Of a stretch of DNA of 64,000 nucleotides, positions 9,370-20,104 are shown one piece after another. The stretch is from Saccharina japonica (lineage: Eukaryota > Sar > Phaeophyceae > Laminariales > Laminariaceae). Both the position numbers and the translations under genes were made by a program. Positions within the stretch are counted from its first letter, which is position 1; the number at the start of each line of letters is the position of its first letter. The DNA is taken from positions 262,161-326,160 of the forward strand of contig MEHQ01001058.1 in assembly GCA_008828725.1 (NCBI GenBank), written 5' to 3'. The notes below the pieces were generated by a model, which worked only from the letters and a program-made list of their open reading frames with translations, did no database searches and was not told the DNA's origin.

Positions 9370-9800
9370 AGTTGGCCCGACTTGGACCGGCATGTCCACG
9401 GTGGGCAAACGCCCCCGGTACAATCTGGTCATTTCTTGGTGGCATCGATGACCACGACCGAGGCGACAACACGTGAACCACAACCCGAGGCCACCGGGGC
9501 AACAGCCGCGCCCACGCCTATAGACAATAGCACAGCGTACCCCGGCGGTGGCGCCTCAAAACCAATCATGGCGGTCGCAATCCCAACTTTCCAACCAGCT
9601 AGATGCTCCAACCCGATCAAAAACCGAGCGATCGACCCAAAAACAGCATGATGATACGCTCAAGACTTCGATAACACAATCGCCGCCCCTGTCTCGCCCA
9701 TGACGTTCCAGGGATCCCTACGCCCACCCAGGAGACCCTGAGAGCGATAGCTTCCTAGCCTGGGCGGTCAAAAGCAAAAGTATGCTGGCGGCGGCGCTCA
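9370..9800 (+). other. GC-richer patch with an unidentified 67-codon frame
   Basis: Composition rises above the surroundings. An ATG at 9448 opens a frame (MTTTEATTREPQPEATGATA and onward) that stops at 9651, rich in T, A and P. This looks like the low-complexity start of a mobile-element or host protein, but no domain is recognised and there is no continuation. Confidence 0.3.
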
Positions 9801-9944
9801 CGCGTCGACGCATGCTTTCCCTCTCGTCTCCTCTCGTCGATTTTTTTCACCTGGGCGCTGTGACGCATGCTGCGTTTTTTCGATTTCATAAATATTTGAA
9901 CGGGCAATTCACTATTCCCCATACAAACCACTTTTTTTTTGCGA

Positions 9945-10012
9945 AATCACATTCAAATAGGATTTTATTTTCCAAATTGAATTTTTGCTGTCTTCGTTAA
10001 TACGGGCCCTAA
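9945..10012 (+). mobile_element. Partial GGTGCTGGTGCGTG-family unit
   Basis: Only the end of the unit survives: AAATCACATTCAAATAGGAT, the CCAAATTGAATTTTT block, and the CTTCGTTAATACGGGCCC border shared with the copies at 9.0-9.3 and 35.0-35.2 kb. Confidence 0.6.
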
Positions 10013-10519
10013 TACCCGACCAACAATGCCATGGCCTAATTTCAAAAATGGAGAATATTTGCAACACGATGACTGAAATTCCGACGATTTCTAGAGTTAA
10101 GGGGAGCCCCGTAATTCAGAAAAAAAAAATCAGCCAACAAATGGTATTATACGTCTATCGTAGCACGCGTCATTCACATGCACACTATGTACAAGTTAAA
10201 GGGTTACGTACGAACTTACGAAAAAGTTGAAAGTCGAAGGAGCCATTAACTTTTGTTCACCGCTGTCTGTTTCATTATTATTAGCTCTGCCATCCGACAT
10301 TGTGCAGCATGAGCTTCAACATTGGTCACTCATAACATTCCCGAAAGCAGAAAACCACGGAAACCAAGGAAACCTATGCGCAAAGTCTAACATCCTTCAT
10401 ATGTCTACTTCCCGCCCAGATTTATCTACAATAATACTCCATTTGTTGTCCTTGCTCCCTCCTTCCCAATATGCACTCTTCACGTTCTATTCTTGAGTCC
10501 TAACCATTGTTTTGCAAAG

Positions 10520-10680
10520 TTGCAAAATTTCCAAATTTCCAATTTATAAATTACTACTTCACACTTCGTACTTTTATGTATAATATGTATAATAAACATA
10601 TACATACGATTTACGCGTACATATTATATGTATGATAAGTACGAAGTACGAAGTATAAATTTGGGAATTTGGGAAAAAAA
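10520..10680. mobile_element. AT-rich foldback MITE
   Basis: The left arm contains TTTCCAAATTTCC and TACTTCACACTTCGTACTT. The right arm contains AAGTACGAAGTACGAAGTA and AAATTTGGGAATTTGGGAAA, which are close to the reverse complement. The interior is alternating AT/TA sequence. No coding capacity. Confidence 0.65.
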
Positions 10681-10941
10681 TGAAGCAACGATTTTATATT
10701 AACAGCATCAACCACCGCTTGGTCGGTAGGTTGGGGGGTCATAAAAAGTCCTGGTTCAAAAGCAGTACCCGGACTACGATGCCTACACGAGGACATATGA
10801 TACATAGAAAACCCGTAAGGACTCGCGATCGAAGTATCACACTCGGCTATTAGCAAACATGAGTTTTGACGAAATCCTCGATATCACAGCTGTTTTTGTT
10901 TTTTTTGTTTTTGTTGCTGTTTTTGTTTTTTTTCAATATGC

Positions 10942-11348
10942 AGCGAGGGGGTCCCGAACAGTTTTTTTTCGACACCTAACTATCTAAAATGGTCTGAAAG
11001 AAATCGATCCCAGTGCTCCGTTTTTTTTTCTCCATTCTGACCAGTTAACCCCTTAAGAACTGGTCCCACGAATTTGGGGACAAACTACTTAGAATTAGTG
11101 TGGGACATTTTTTCTCAGTCTGAATGGGTTAAGATAGTTAGTTATCACAGTCAGTGCTCCGATCTTCTTTTTTTTTACACCTATCTAAAATGGTTGGAGT
11201 GGAGAAAAAAAATCGGAGCACTGTGATACCTAACTATCTTAACTGGTCAGAATGGAGAAAAAAAATCGGAGCACTACAGGTGTGATCGATTTCTTTCTGA
11301 CCATTTTAGATAGTTAGGTGTCGAAAAAAAACTGTTCGGGCGCCCTCG
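10942..11348. mobile_element. Foldback element with ~80-bp inverted ends
   Basis: The left end (GAGGGGGTCCCGAACAGTTT, then CGACACCTAACTATCTAAAA and GAAATCGATC) is matched in reverse at the right end (about 11270-11348). Inner segments with CGGAGCACTG or CAGTGCTCCG repeat several times. A piggyBac-type MITE sits inside the left half at 11045-11132. Confidence 0.8.
11045..11132. mobile_element. piggyBac-type MITE nested in a foldback element
   Basis: TTAA at 11045-11048 and 11129-11132 border the asymmetric subtype (CCCCTTAAGAACTGGTCCCA start, TGAATGGG end). The foldback sequence CCAG/TTAA and TTAA/GATAGTTAG continues on both sides. Confidence 0.85.
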
Positions 11349-11459
11349 TATATATAGAGCTAATAGTCGGCAAGACTCAATGCATGAACCCTCTCGTGAC
11401 TTAAGAGGAGCAAATTGACGATAGAAAATAGAAAATTATATAAGTATCATTACAGCATT

Positions 11460-11491
11460 ATAGTAGTAGTAGTAGTAGCAGTAGCAGTAGC

Positions 11492-11583
<92 letters not shown>

Positions 11584-11597
11584 GAGTAGTAGTAGTA
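11460..11597 (+). repeat. (AGT)n microsatellite, about 46 units
   Basis: A pure AGT run is interrupted by CAG-type units near 11477-11493 and one GGAG at 11582. It gives polyvaline, polytyrosine and polythreonine frames that are not genes. Confidence 0.98.
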
Positions 11598-12079
11598 ACG
11601 GCCACTGCGTGATTTGGGGGATATGATGCATACAAATTGGCCGTAAGGGTTACAATACAAGGAGTCGTGATCCTATACCCGTACTGCTGTTCTACATTTA
11701 GGCGCTCACGCTGCTGGAAGACGGTTTATAACGCCCAGCAGGTTATCGTTGATTTTTGTTGCTATCTTCCAACACAAGGGGCTATGTCGCCAACTATGAA
11801 TATGAATAGCTATTCGTCGGACGAATAGTTACCCTGATGATATCATAGTAATAGTATTCATGCTGTGACTCGTAACAATAATCATAATCATAATCATAAT
11901 AATCATATAATATATTCATAATAAGCATTGTAATATGCATCCCCTTTCTTACGTGGATGGTATGACTGGAACAGCCCTATACTTCGTCAGATGGCAAACT
12001 AAATAAGAAGAATATGTAGCATGCTGGTGGTATGTCCTTGTCCTGTGTATACTGCATGCAGCTGTCGATCGAACAAAAT

Positions 12080-12220
12080 CTACCGGTAGCCCCCCGGCAG
12101 CCCTTCCGCGGGGAGCGACCTCCCTCCGGTGACCCTTCGACGACCCTCCGAGGGGTCTGCCGGGGTCCCTCCAGGTGATACTCCGGGGTGCGCAACGCGC
12201 GGGCGGGCGGGCAATCGGGA
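12080..12220. other. Short GC-rich patch
   Basis: About 140 bases of high GC (CCCCCCGGCAGCCC, CGCGGGGAGCGACC, GCGGGCGGGCGGGC) lie in an AT-richer setting. A minus-strand frame runs through it but shows no domain. Confidence 0.35.
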
Positions 12221-12245
12221 ATGTTGGAGCTATGACAACATTTTC

Positions 12246-12515
12246 ATCATGTCAAGGTACCGTAAAGGTAAGGATCCTTATACGCGTAGCAACCAACAGT
12301 GAACAGCAGTGATCGGAGGCTATATGGGCTATGACCCTTTATGGGCTATGATCCTTTATGGGCTATGACCTTTTGCCGTAAGGGTAAGAATCCTTATAGC
12401 AACCAACAGCGAACAGCAGTGGTCGGAGGCTATATGGGCTATGACCCTTTAATTACCCTCCAAAGAAAGGGTCATAGCCAAAGGTTCATAGCCCATAAAG
12501 GGTCATAGCCCATTA
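12246..12515. repeat. Tandem and inverted repeats of a TATGGGCTATGACCC unit
   Basis: TATGGGCTATGACCCTTTA is repeated three times in direct orientation (12330-12375), once again at about 12431, and as its reverse complement (AAAGGGTCATAGCC) three times at 12465-12512. The flanking block AGCAACCAACAG.GAACAGCA is also duplicated (about 12287 and 12396). Confidence 0.8.
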
Positions 12516-13204
12516 GGTCGGAGGGACCAGAGAGGGCTAGACCACAGACAGGCCTGTGGTGCCGATACTATCATTCTATACAATCATCGTATACCGTCAC
12601 CACATACTTCGTTTCTGTAGGTAAACAATCAGGATGGGACACTGGGTATTGGGTGTTGGGTGTACTGATGATGTACCTGTGGTAGTTGGGTAGAAAGACC
12701 GGATAACACACCCCCGTGTATATTACGAAGTATGACTGCAGTGGCAGCAATGAAATACGTTTACGGCTCATTCGGATTTCATGTATCGATTGGAGAGTCT
12801 ATGACAAAAACTGGCAGCAGTTATTTTTCACTTTTTGTTCGCGTCATTTTCTGTTCTTTGCTGCATTTACATTGCGACTTATGGGAGGGCGGGCAGGCAA
12901 GACGCTGCTGTGTGACGCTAATGCTCGACGTTATTTGGTGGTGCCAGGCGCAAGGCGCATGCAGGATGCAAGAATTGATTACAGATGTATAGCGTAGATA
13001 TACGTATGTAGCTTCTCGTGTATCATCAGTTTGTTTGTCCGTCAATATAAGGACAGTGTTTTTATAGTGTTAATAGCATTAACCAAGCATTTCCTATGTA
13101 TGTCCGGACAAAGTGGTAGCTTCTTCCGTCTAACAAAGTCAGCTATTAACACTGCGAGCGTAAATGTTATTAACATCAGCATTATTCGTTTTTTTGTGAG
13201 TTCG
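12516..13204. other. Non-coding stretch
   Basis: A small hairpin ACCACAGACAGGCCTGTGGT lies at 12541-12560. At 13041-13115 there is a TATAAGGACAGTG...GTCCGGACAAAGTGGTAGC pattern related to the 33.4-33.6 kb and 36.8 kb inverted repeats. No coding exon is recognised. Confidence 0.45.
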
Positions 13205-13420
13205 CTGACTATTTTGTTTTTTTCATCCCATTTATTATCTTCGCACTTCTGTCCCTCTCCCTCTATAGTCGTAACTCAGATCCGGGGTCACAAAGCAGGC
13301 TCTTCTCCCTCCTCCCCACTAGGGTTCGTGCCTTGAACTTTCATCGCGCAGAGGGTTCAGCATTCCCAACGCTCGTCGATTTTCATCGAATTTTGCTAAC
13401 TCACGATCTCGCGCTACTAT
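13205..13420 (-). mobile_element. SINE copy, minus orientation
   Basis: GTAACTCAGATCCGGGGTCA, GCTCTTCTCCCTCCTCCCCA, GTTCGTGCCTTGAACTTTCA and a diverged CGTCGATTTTCATCG block match the SINE body in reverse. No tRNA-like head is discernible. Confidence 0.7.
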
Positions 13421-14188
13421 AATCGTAAGTCGCCAAGTACATAGTTACAGCAGTTACTTGCGTGCCTATTAACAGCAATTTGAGGACTTCGGCGTCTTTG
13501 TATCCCGCTATCGTGTCTGTGGCTCGGGCTGTGTTTTTAGTTGGTCGTAAAAACAAAACACGAAAACAGTTACTAATACGTAGTTGATATACTTCGCCAC
13601 ACCCAACTAATCCGACTAATATCTAGTCGTGAAGACCAGCCTACATACTACCGTACGGTTAGGGTTAGCAGCCCTAAATATTGTACTTCAGTACGCGGTG
13701 GGAGAAGTGGCAGGTATTAGGCGTTTCATAACTCCCAAGCCTCGTCGTGTCAGCTCATTACACGACGGAGATGGCGCTTCTACTGACTTTGTGTAGTCTA
13801 TAAGGGTAGGATCACCCCGCCCCCCGCCCCCCCGAGGAAAGGGATAGGATTACCAAAAAGGTCCTTTGTAATATATGGAAACAACGTAATGAGCGCCCAA
13901 ACGTTGGAGGCTTCTCTATTGGGAGTAGGAACGGTGCTCCGTCTCGAAAGGGATGCGTGATAAATGGTCAAATGACTACTCGTAAGGTAGAAGCAACAAA
14001 TGAGTACGCCCCTCCCCCCGCCCCGTGCTCAGTCTCGAAAGGGATGCGTGGTCAATGGTAAGCAACAAAGTCCCCCCGGACGTGAGGTGAGGCTCGGGGC
14101 ATGACTAGGGGCACGAGGTCTACGTAAGCCAACCGGTACCTTGCTACCTGGTACCAGGTATATGTGAAGCTCGTCTAGATATGGGTCA

Positions 14189-14404
14189 ACATCAGCAAAC
14201 AGGCCAAAAAAACACTGCTGCTGATAGTTGATTAGTAGTCTGTTTATCGCCCAGCACAACATGCAAGATGACCGAGGGGACCCCTTACGCGTCAACATCA
14301 GCAAACAGGCCACAAAAACACTGCTGCTGCTGCTGATAGTTGATTAATATATTAATATGTTAATCGCACAGCACAAACTGCAAGATGACCGGGGGGACCC
14401 CTAA
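14189..14404 (+). repeat. Tandem duplication of a ~100-bp segment
   Basis: GTCAACATCAGCAAACAGGC to GCAAGATGACCG.GGGGACCC occurs at about 14189-14286 and again at about 14289-14402. The second copy is longer owing to extra CTG triplets and an ATTAAT insertion. Confidence 0.85.
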
Positions 14405-14559
14405 TTGCACACCGGGTATACATATATACTTCGTATACAGTTTGTACTCTGCACACCCTTTAGTATGGCCCGCCTTACGTGCAGGAGCGGTCGGCGCAAA
14501 ACTTTGTGCAGGATGCGGGTCTGATTGGTCGAGGCTGGTCTTTCGCACACACAGTACTG

Positions 14560-14665
14560 TTATTTGTGACCCTGGGCCTGAGTTACGACTATTAATAGGA
14601 GGGAGCGGGAAGGAGCAAGAAGAGCGAAGATAAATGGGATGGAAAACAAGAAGAAAAAAAAACAC
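14560..14665 (+). mobile_element. SINE tail fragment
   Basis: GTGACCCTGGGCCTGAGTTA, the purine-rich block, and GCGAAGATAAATGGGATGGA match the SINE 3' end. The head and most of the body are missing. Confidence 0.65.
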
Positions 14666-14939
14666 AAACATAAACACATGGGGGGCATATAAACATGTAA
14701 AACGAAATTGTTGGTTTGGGTAGGCGTCGCTCGGCGCACACGCTCTCCCCATCGTCGCGACCCAGCTTTGAAAATCATACTGCCGTAGGTATACAGCTAC
14801 TACTACGTACTGCTTTGTAGTATATATATATACATTTTTTTTTCCTTTTTCCCTTTTTCCTTTCTTCCTTTTTTCTTTTTGTGTTCTCTCTTTTCACATA
14901 TTTTGATTGCTTTAGCAGGGTAGGTCATGCCTGTCGTAT

Positions 14940-15115
14940 ATGGGCATTGCATTGTCTGCTCTGCTTACTGCATTGCAACGTGGCATCTCTGTGTCGTGGT
15001 CCTGTGACGACTGAAGAACTCCTATCTCTCTATTAATAGGACGAAGAATCGTCATGGACAATGGATGTGCTGGATGTCGACGGGTAGAAAGAACGGTTTA
15101 TTGTGAAGAACATAC
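14940..15115 (+). mobile_element. LINE 3'-end family fragment
   Basis: It contains GCATTGTCTGCTCTGCTTAC, the GTCGACGGGTAGAAAG block and TTTATTGTGAAGAACATACA, the 3' terminal sequence shared with copies at 19.1 and 21.2 kb. The tail is an AC-rich microsatellite rather than AAC. Confidence 0.7.
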
Positions 15116-15439
15116 ACACATATAATATATGCAAACATATAATACTATACTTGAAGTATGATACGACACGGTACTGCTCGTATAAGGCTTAGATTGAGTA
15201 CGCGTAGTAGGTACAAGGTTGACCATTTACCAGTAGCTCAACGAACTAATGCCTTAATAGCTTAATAGTAAAGCATCCAGCAGACATTCGTTTTTCGTCT
15301 TACGATAGGTTCCTGCAAACAAACGGCCCAACAATTTCGCACGATTGACACATTGACACATGATTGATACCAGTACCGTATATGATACATACGACGGACG
15401 GTGTATATTATACCATTATACCACACCCCCGCGGTGCGC

Positions 15440-15783
15440 AGTTGTTGTTGTTGTTGTCTTCACATTAAACCCGTTCTTTCTACTCAACCACATCAGTACA
15501 CCCAGTGCCTGTCCTGATTCCCAATCCTAGAGAGATACAAATTCTGTGGTCACAAACTGTGAAACAGAGAAAAACCAAAACAAAATAAACCCAAATTAAT
15601 GGGTAAAGCAAGTGAGATGCGTAACGTACCGGGTACGAGAACACAGCGACACGAGCCGAACCAAAAAATAAGAACAAAAAAGACAAGTAAAAAACAAATT
15701 CTGAAATGAAACAGAATACAAATGACGCAGGGAGACAGAAGCGCCCCTAGACGGAAAGCACACGTGCCCAAGAGGAACAGATG
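15440..15783 (-). mobile_element. LINE 3' UTR copy with (AAC)n tail, minus orientation
   Basis: Nearly identical to 2945-3300: the (TTG)4 tail on the plus strand, TCTTCACATTAAACCCGTTC, CACAAACTGTGAAACAGAG and GAAGCGCCCCTAGACG. It is truncated at its 5' end at about 15783. Confidence 0.8.
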
Positions 15784-15989
15784 CTAACATTTTTTTGGGG
15801 CTCTAAAATCACCCGGTGTGTTACACTGGGGCTGTGATATACAGCGTACCCCGGTGATAAAGCGGGTGATTGATGATGGGATTTGATAGAGCGTACCACC
15901 CGGGGTGGTATACTCTATAGGGGGCGGGATAAAATGATGGGTGTGACTACATGTTTGCAAAGAAGTTTGGCTGCTACACTCTCTTGGGC

Positions 15990-16312
15990 ACGGTCTTCTA
16001 GGGGCGCTTCTGTCTCCCTGCGTCATTTGTATTCTGTTTCGTTTCAGAACTCGTTTTTTATTTGTCTTTTTGTTCTTATTTTTCGGTTCGGCTTGTTGTG
16101 TCGTTGTGTTCTCGTACCCGGTACGTTAGCATCTCACTTGCCTTGCCCATTAAATTGCGTTTATTTTGTTTTGGCTTTTCTCTGTTTCACAGCAGCAGTC
16201 TGTGACCACAGAATTTGTATCTCTCTAGGATTTAGGAACCAGGAAACACACTGGGTGTACTGATGTGGTTGGGTAGAAAGAACGGGTTTAATGTGAAGAC
16301 AACACACACACT
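15990..16312 (+). mobile_element. LINE 3' UTR copy, plus orientation
   Basis: This is the reverse complement of the preceding copy (CTAGGGGCGCTTCTGTCTCC start, GGTTTAATGTGAAGACAACA end), with an (AC)n tail. With 15440-15783 it forms an inverted pair separated by about 200 bases that hold CCCGGTG/CACCGGGG hairpin segments. Confidence 0.8.
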
Positions 16313-16314
16313 CG

Positions 16315-16382
16315 TAACCCATCCCAGACTAATTCCAAGTAGTTTGTCCCCACATACGTGGCACCAGTTACTAAGGGGTTAA
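16315..16382. mobile_element. piggyBac-type MITE with internal deletion
   Basis: It ends in TTAA at 16379-16382 and begins with GTAACCC at 16314, in the reverse orientation of the asymmetric subtype. It carries TAATTCCAAGTAGTTTGTCC but lacks the poly-T and GGGACA segment. The left TTAA is mutated. Confidence 0.7.
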
Positions 16383-17214
16383 GCAGGCAGGGGTGTGATA
16401 GCAGTAAGTGGTTGGAGCAGAGGTTTGGCTGCCACCCTCCAGGAAGGCGGTAAGGGGTGTGACAACAAGGAAGGGGTGTGGTATAATAGGTGGTAGCCTG
16501 CAGTGGTTGGAGCTTTTGCTGCCAACTTGCGCGTATCTGTTCTAGCGGCCTCAGCAGCAGATCAGATGCCGTGCCTAGCTTGTTGTCTGTGGGGTCTGCT
16601 GTGGGAGCCTTGGTGGCAGACGGTGGCGTTGGCTTGTCGGTGAGGCATGCAATAGGAGCCTTGCAGCAAATGTGGTTTTCGGGCGAAAAAAAACGCGTCA
16701 GTCAGTCATCGAGCGTCGAGTACCGGTAGCAGCAGTCGCTGGCGACGAAGATGAGATTTGTCCACTGCGATGGGCGACGCGTTCGCAAGGTCTTCGCACC
16801 TCTCTCCCTCACTTCCATGTTGCTGGTCTCCTTTATAAGCTGTGGTACACACTATTAATATTACGAGGGACCATAGTAAATATGATTATAGGACCTACGA
16901 TGCGCACAAACACCGATAGACTGACAGTTGTAGTTCCTATTTTTTCTAACAATATTTATTTGGGGTCCATTTCCTTTCGTTTCATTTCATTTGGTTTTTT
17001 ATTGGATGTCGCATCTCCTCTCGGAGAAGCACGACACTTCTTTCTTTTATTTTGTCATGCTTTTGTTTGGTTGCTTGATTGTTCTGATTAGCTTCAGTAT
17101 GTTTACTTTTTATTTTTTATTCCTTTTCGCTTTTTTTCTTTTTTTTCTCTTGCATGCACCTGGATTGCTAGCAGGTAGGTCTTGCCTGTCGTATATACCG
17201 GTATATATACGTAT
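16383..17214. other. Non-coding stretch
   Basis: A mildly GC-rich segment at 16490-16740 has a chance frame. At 16855-16985 the GAGGGACCATAGTAAATA and GGGGTCC motifs resemble one arm of the 30.0-kb foldback family. No exon is recognised. Confidence 0.4.
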
Positions 17215-17550
17215 TTATTTCTATTTTATTTTGTCCATCCCACTTATTATCTTCGCCCTTCTTTTCTCTCTCCCTCTTTAGTCGTAACTCAGATCCGGGG
17301 TCACTAAGTAGGCTCTTCTCCCCCCTCTCCCCACTACGGTACTTGCCTTGCATTTTTATCGCGAGAATATTTCAGCACTCTCTTCCCTCGTCGACTTGCG
17401 TCGGATTCCGCCTACCCACGCCACGAAGGCGCTCTCAGCAATGGGTTCCTTTTTATTTTTCAAATGAAGTAAAAATCTCACCACGGTGGGATTCGAACTT
17501 GGGGACCAATGCAAGTAGTCTTTGAAGCTGACCACTAGTCTACCGGGGCG
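17215..17550 (-). mobile_element. Full-length SINE with tRNA-like head, minus orientation
   Basis: The head starts at 17550 on the minus strand with CGCCCCGGTAGACTAGTGGT (box A TAGACTAGTGG). Box B GTTCGAATCC follows about 50 bases later. The body has the GGCGTGGGTAGGCGGAAT and CGACGAGGGAAGAGAGTG blocks, then GACCCCGGATCTGAGTTACG and a tail ending GATAATAAGTGGGATGGAC. An internal pol III promoter from a tRNA head is the defining mark of this SINE class. Confidence 0.85.
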
Positions 17551-17562
17551 ACCGGCTTGTAT

Positions 17563-17870
17563 CGCCCCGGTGATCTAACTGGTAGCCACGAAGCCTGTTA
17601 GCGTTGGAAGTCGGGGGTTCGATTCTCCTCGTATGGAGATTTTTATTCTCAAATGACACCAACTGTCGAGAGCGCATATTATAGCGTGGGTAAGCACAAT
17701 TCGACGAAAGTTGACGAGGGAAGAAAGTGCTGAAATCTTCTCGTTATAAAAAGCAAGGCAAGAACCGTAGTGGGGGAGGAGGGAGAAGAGCCTACTTTGT
17801 GACCCCGGATCTGAATTGCGACTAGGGAGGAGAGAGAAAGGAAGGGCGAAGATAATAAATGGGATGGACA
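17563..17870 (+). mobile_element. Full-length SINE with tRNA-like head, plus orientation
   Basis: It starts CGCCCCGGTGATCTAACTGG (box A slightly degenerate) and has box B GGGTTCGATTC at about 17615. The body and tail are as in the neighbouring copy, and the tail runs into an (AT)n microsatellite at 17870-17892. It sits head-to-head with the minus copy, only 12 bases away. Confidence 0.85.
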
Positions 17871-18050
17871 ATATATATATATATATATATATGCGTCGGT
17901 GTAGACAGCAATGTCCATCTCACTTTTGTGCGCGGAGGCAGACGCCATCAGAAAGGTGGACGGACACTATGTACACGGCCCTAGGTGTGTTTGCTAGAGG
18001 GAGCTGTACTGTCTCAGTAACCTGGCTTCGCCATCGAAGGAGGAGGGAGC

Positions 18051-18713
18051 GTGTGGCGACGAGCTGTTGTTGGACTGGTCAATCCCTTCAGCGCGAGAAT
18101 TTTTATTTTCCAGACCAAGCACCCTGAGTGCAACGAGGGAGAAAGCGAGGAGCCGACTGGGAAGGACAACAACGAGAGCGAGTACGGACGGAGCAGGTCG
18201 AGTGTGGTCGTGCTAGGACTGGCCAAGTGGCACCGGAGCGGCGCGCCGGATCACAGCAGCACGCCGCAGCAGCAGCACAGCAGCGCGGAGCAGCCATCCG
18301 GAGCACGGACGACATCGACCCGTGACGAACGGACAATCATTTTTGTTTTTTCCGTTTTTTCCCCTGAATTTCGTTGTTGGGTCTGTGTGGATGACGTCAC
18401 TGGTTTTGTAGAGAGACGCGGCAGAGATGGCGCGGACACCCCGGGTGCCTTCATTGTGTGCCTGATCGTGGAAGACCCCTTCAATGTGGAACGATTCCTA
18501 ATCAGTGTCGATGTTTATAATGCTGTGCCTACCACAGACGTTCAGGATAGATTCGGGCAATTGTCAATTGACGTGATGGCTTTGGTTGGCTGTTCTTTTT
18601 CACTGTGTGCCCGCGGACTGTCATTCCGGCAGCACTTCAGACAGCAGCTGCGTGCTCCATCTTGTTCCCACGCCTACCGTGTGTTTTTGTACAGACAGCA
18701 CTTCAGACAGTAG
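18051..18713 (+). other. Unidentified 220-codon open frame
   Basis: This is the longest frame in this part of the window. It has an acidic/glutamine- and serine-rich first half, then segments such as RCWVCVDDVTGFVERRGRDG and CLIVEDPFNVERFLISVDVY, which look protein-like rather than random. The first codon is GTG-type, so if it is an exon it would be spliced at its 5' end. No family is recognised, and half of it lies in repeats. Coding status is doubtful. Confidence 0.25.
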
Positions 18714-19065
18714 TTACGCTGTAGTCGGCAAATTCATTGGTAAAGAATGGGAGGGGGGGGGGGGGGACGATGCTGCTGTAGTCGAATGGAGATTGCGGGC
18801 GTGTAGTTCAGTTTTGGACACGCATAACATGCTGTAGGGATTTTAGGTGTACCTCTTCGGACTTGTGTATCATTTCCCTGCTAAGTGTACGTGTTCTTTA
18901 GGATTCTCTGATGGCTCTAGCACTTTTGTGACCACGGGCCGTGATCTTGCTAGATCAGACTATAGGGATTAGCAACTGAAACGAGTTTAATGTGAAGATA
19001 ACAACAACAACAACAACAACAACAAGGAAAATAAAAATTCTCGCGCTGAAGGGATTGACCAGTCC
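18072..19065. mobile_element. 994-bp segment bounded by a perfect 40-bp inverted repeat
   Basis: The 40 bases at 18072-18111 (starting GGACTGGTCAATCCC) are the exact reverse complement of 19026-19065. Between them lie a 220-codon open frame (from 18051 across the left repeat to 18713), a duplicated GCACTTCAGACAG motif (18629, 18701), a G-run at 18752-18764 and, next to the right repeat, a LINE 3' end with an (AAC)n tail. It could be a TIR-bearing DNA transposon or a local inverted duplication. No transposase domain is recognised. Confidence 0.6.
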
Positions 19066-19245
19066 GAACTCATTGCATTGTCTGCTCTGCTTACTGCACT
19101 GAGCGTAGTATCTCTGTGTCGTAGTTTTGTGACCACATAACTGGTACCTTTTTAGGATGAAGAATCGGCACGGACACTGGGTGTGCTAGATGTCGACGGG
19201 TAGAAAGCAAGGTTTAATGTGAAGAACACACACACTATGGTCCTC
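19066..19245 (+). mobile_element. LINE 3'-end family fragment
   Basis: It shares GCATTGTCTGCTCTGCTTAC, GACACTGGGTGTGCTAGATG, TCGACGGGTAGAAAG and TTTAATGTGAAGAACACACA with copies at 14.9 and 21.2 kb. It ends in an (AC)n tail. Confidence 0.75.
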
Positions 19246-19301
19246 CGTAATATGAATAGCACACCTTGGAGTAGGAGTACCGCGTGCACACTCTCACAAT
19301 A

Positions 19302-19386
19302 CGGTATCACCCCTGGGTGATATCTTGGGGCTGTCATGCTGTCATACTACCGGTATGAGGCATGACACCGCAGGGGGTGATACATA
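19302..19386. repeat. Foldback with GGTATCACCCCTG arms
   Basis: ACGGTATCACCCCTGGG at the left and CAGGGGGTGATACAT at the right are near reverse complements. CACCC.GGGTG hairpins of the same type occur at 15808-15920 and in the 27-kb block. Confidence 0.55.
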
Positions 19387-19389
19387 TAT

Positions 19390-19436
19390 GTGTGTGTGTT
19401 TTCACATTAAACTGTCTTTTCTACCCGTCGACTATA
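19390..19436 (-). mobile_element. LINE 3'-end family fragment, minus orientation
   Basis: (TG)n, then TTTTCACATTAAACTGTC and CTACCCGTCGAC. This is the terminal 45 bases of the family only. Confidence 0.6.
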
Positions 19437-19555
19437 TATACCGGTATAATACAACGTATCCCACCCCGGCGATAAATCAGGTGGTTGTTTCGGGATTTTT
19501 TTTTTTTTTTATCGTCTGAGTGGTATACTCCGGGCTCCGGGGGTGTGGTATACAA

Positions 19556-19650
19556 AGTATAGGGGGATACACATGTATAGTGATATACACCGTCCGATAG
19601 GGGGATACACATGTAAGTGGTATACACCGTCCGATAGGGGGATACATGAA
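19556..19650 (+). repeat. ~42-bp tandem repeat
   Basis: ATAGGGGGATACACATGTA followed by a TATACACCGTCCG block occurs twice in full and begins a third time at 19635. Confidence 0.8.
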
Positions 19651-20104
19651 TACCAGTATAAGTATCATATAATGTACCAGGGTAACATGCTGTGGTACAA
19701 CAAGATTAAGATTGATTCCAAGATCAAGATGTTGTTGATGTGCCGAGTGCCGAGCGTCGTCCAATGGCTGAAGCGCTGGGCAATGATGCAAGCACAAGAA
19801 TGCAAGGATGCTCGGTGATTTGTCCGCAAAAACGTCACCGGCGAGTTGCGAATTGCGAAGCCTTTCCCACTCAACTATACTCAACTATCATTTCTGCTGG
19901 GTACATACCTGGTATGTACGTACACATAAACATTACACACTACATTCGTCCGAAGGCAAATGAAAACATTATCGTATTAGACTCGTATACGATTATATTT
20001 TATATGATATGTTACACATCCTTCGTATGCATATTGAATGTTATATGTTGTTATATGTATGTACAATACCTAATATGATAGTACCAGCATGACATTGTAG
20101 TACA

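Noticed and set aside
11415-11660. Open frames encoding polyvaline, polytyrosine or polythreonine
   Set aside because: They are translations of the (AGT)n microsatellite in different frames and carry no coding signal.
17460-17635. True tRNA genes
   Set aside because: Box A and B are present, but the acceptor stems do not close and both are followed by the SINE body. They are SINE heads, as are those at 29183, 32246 and 41426.
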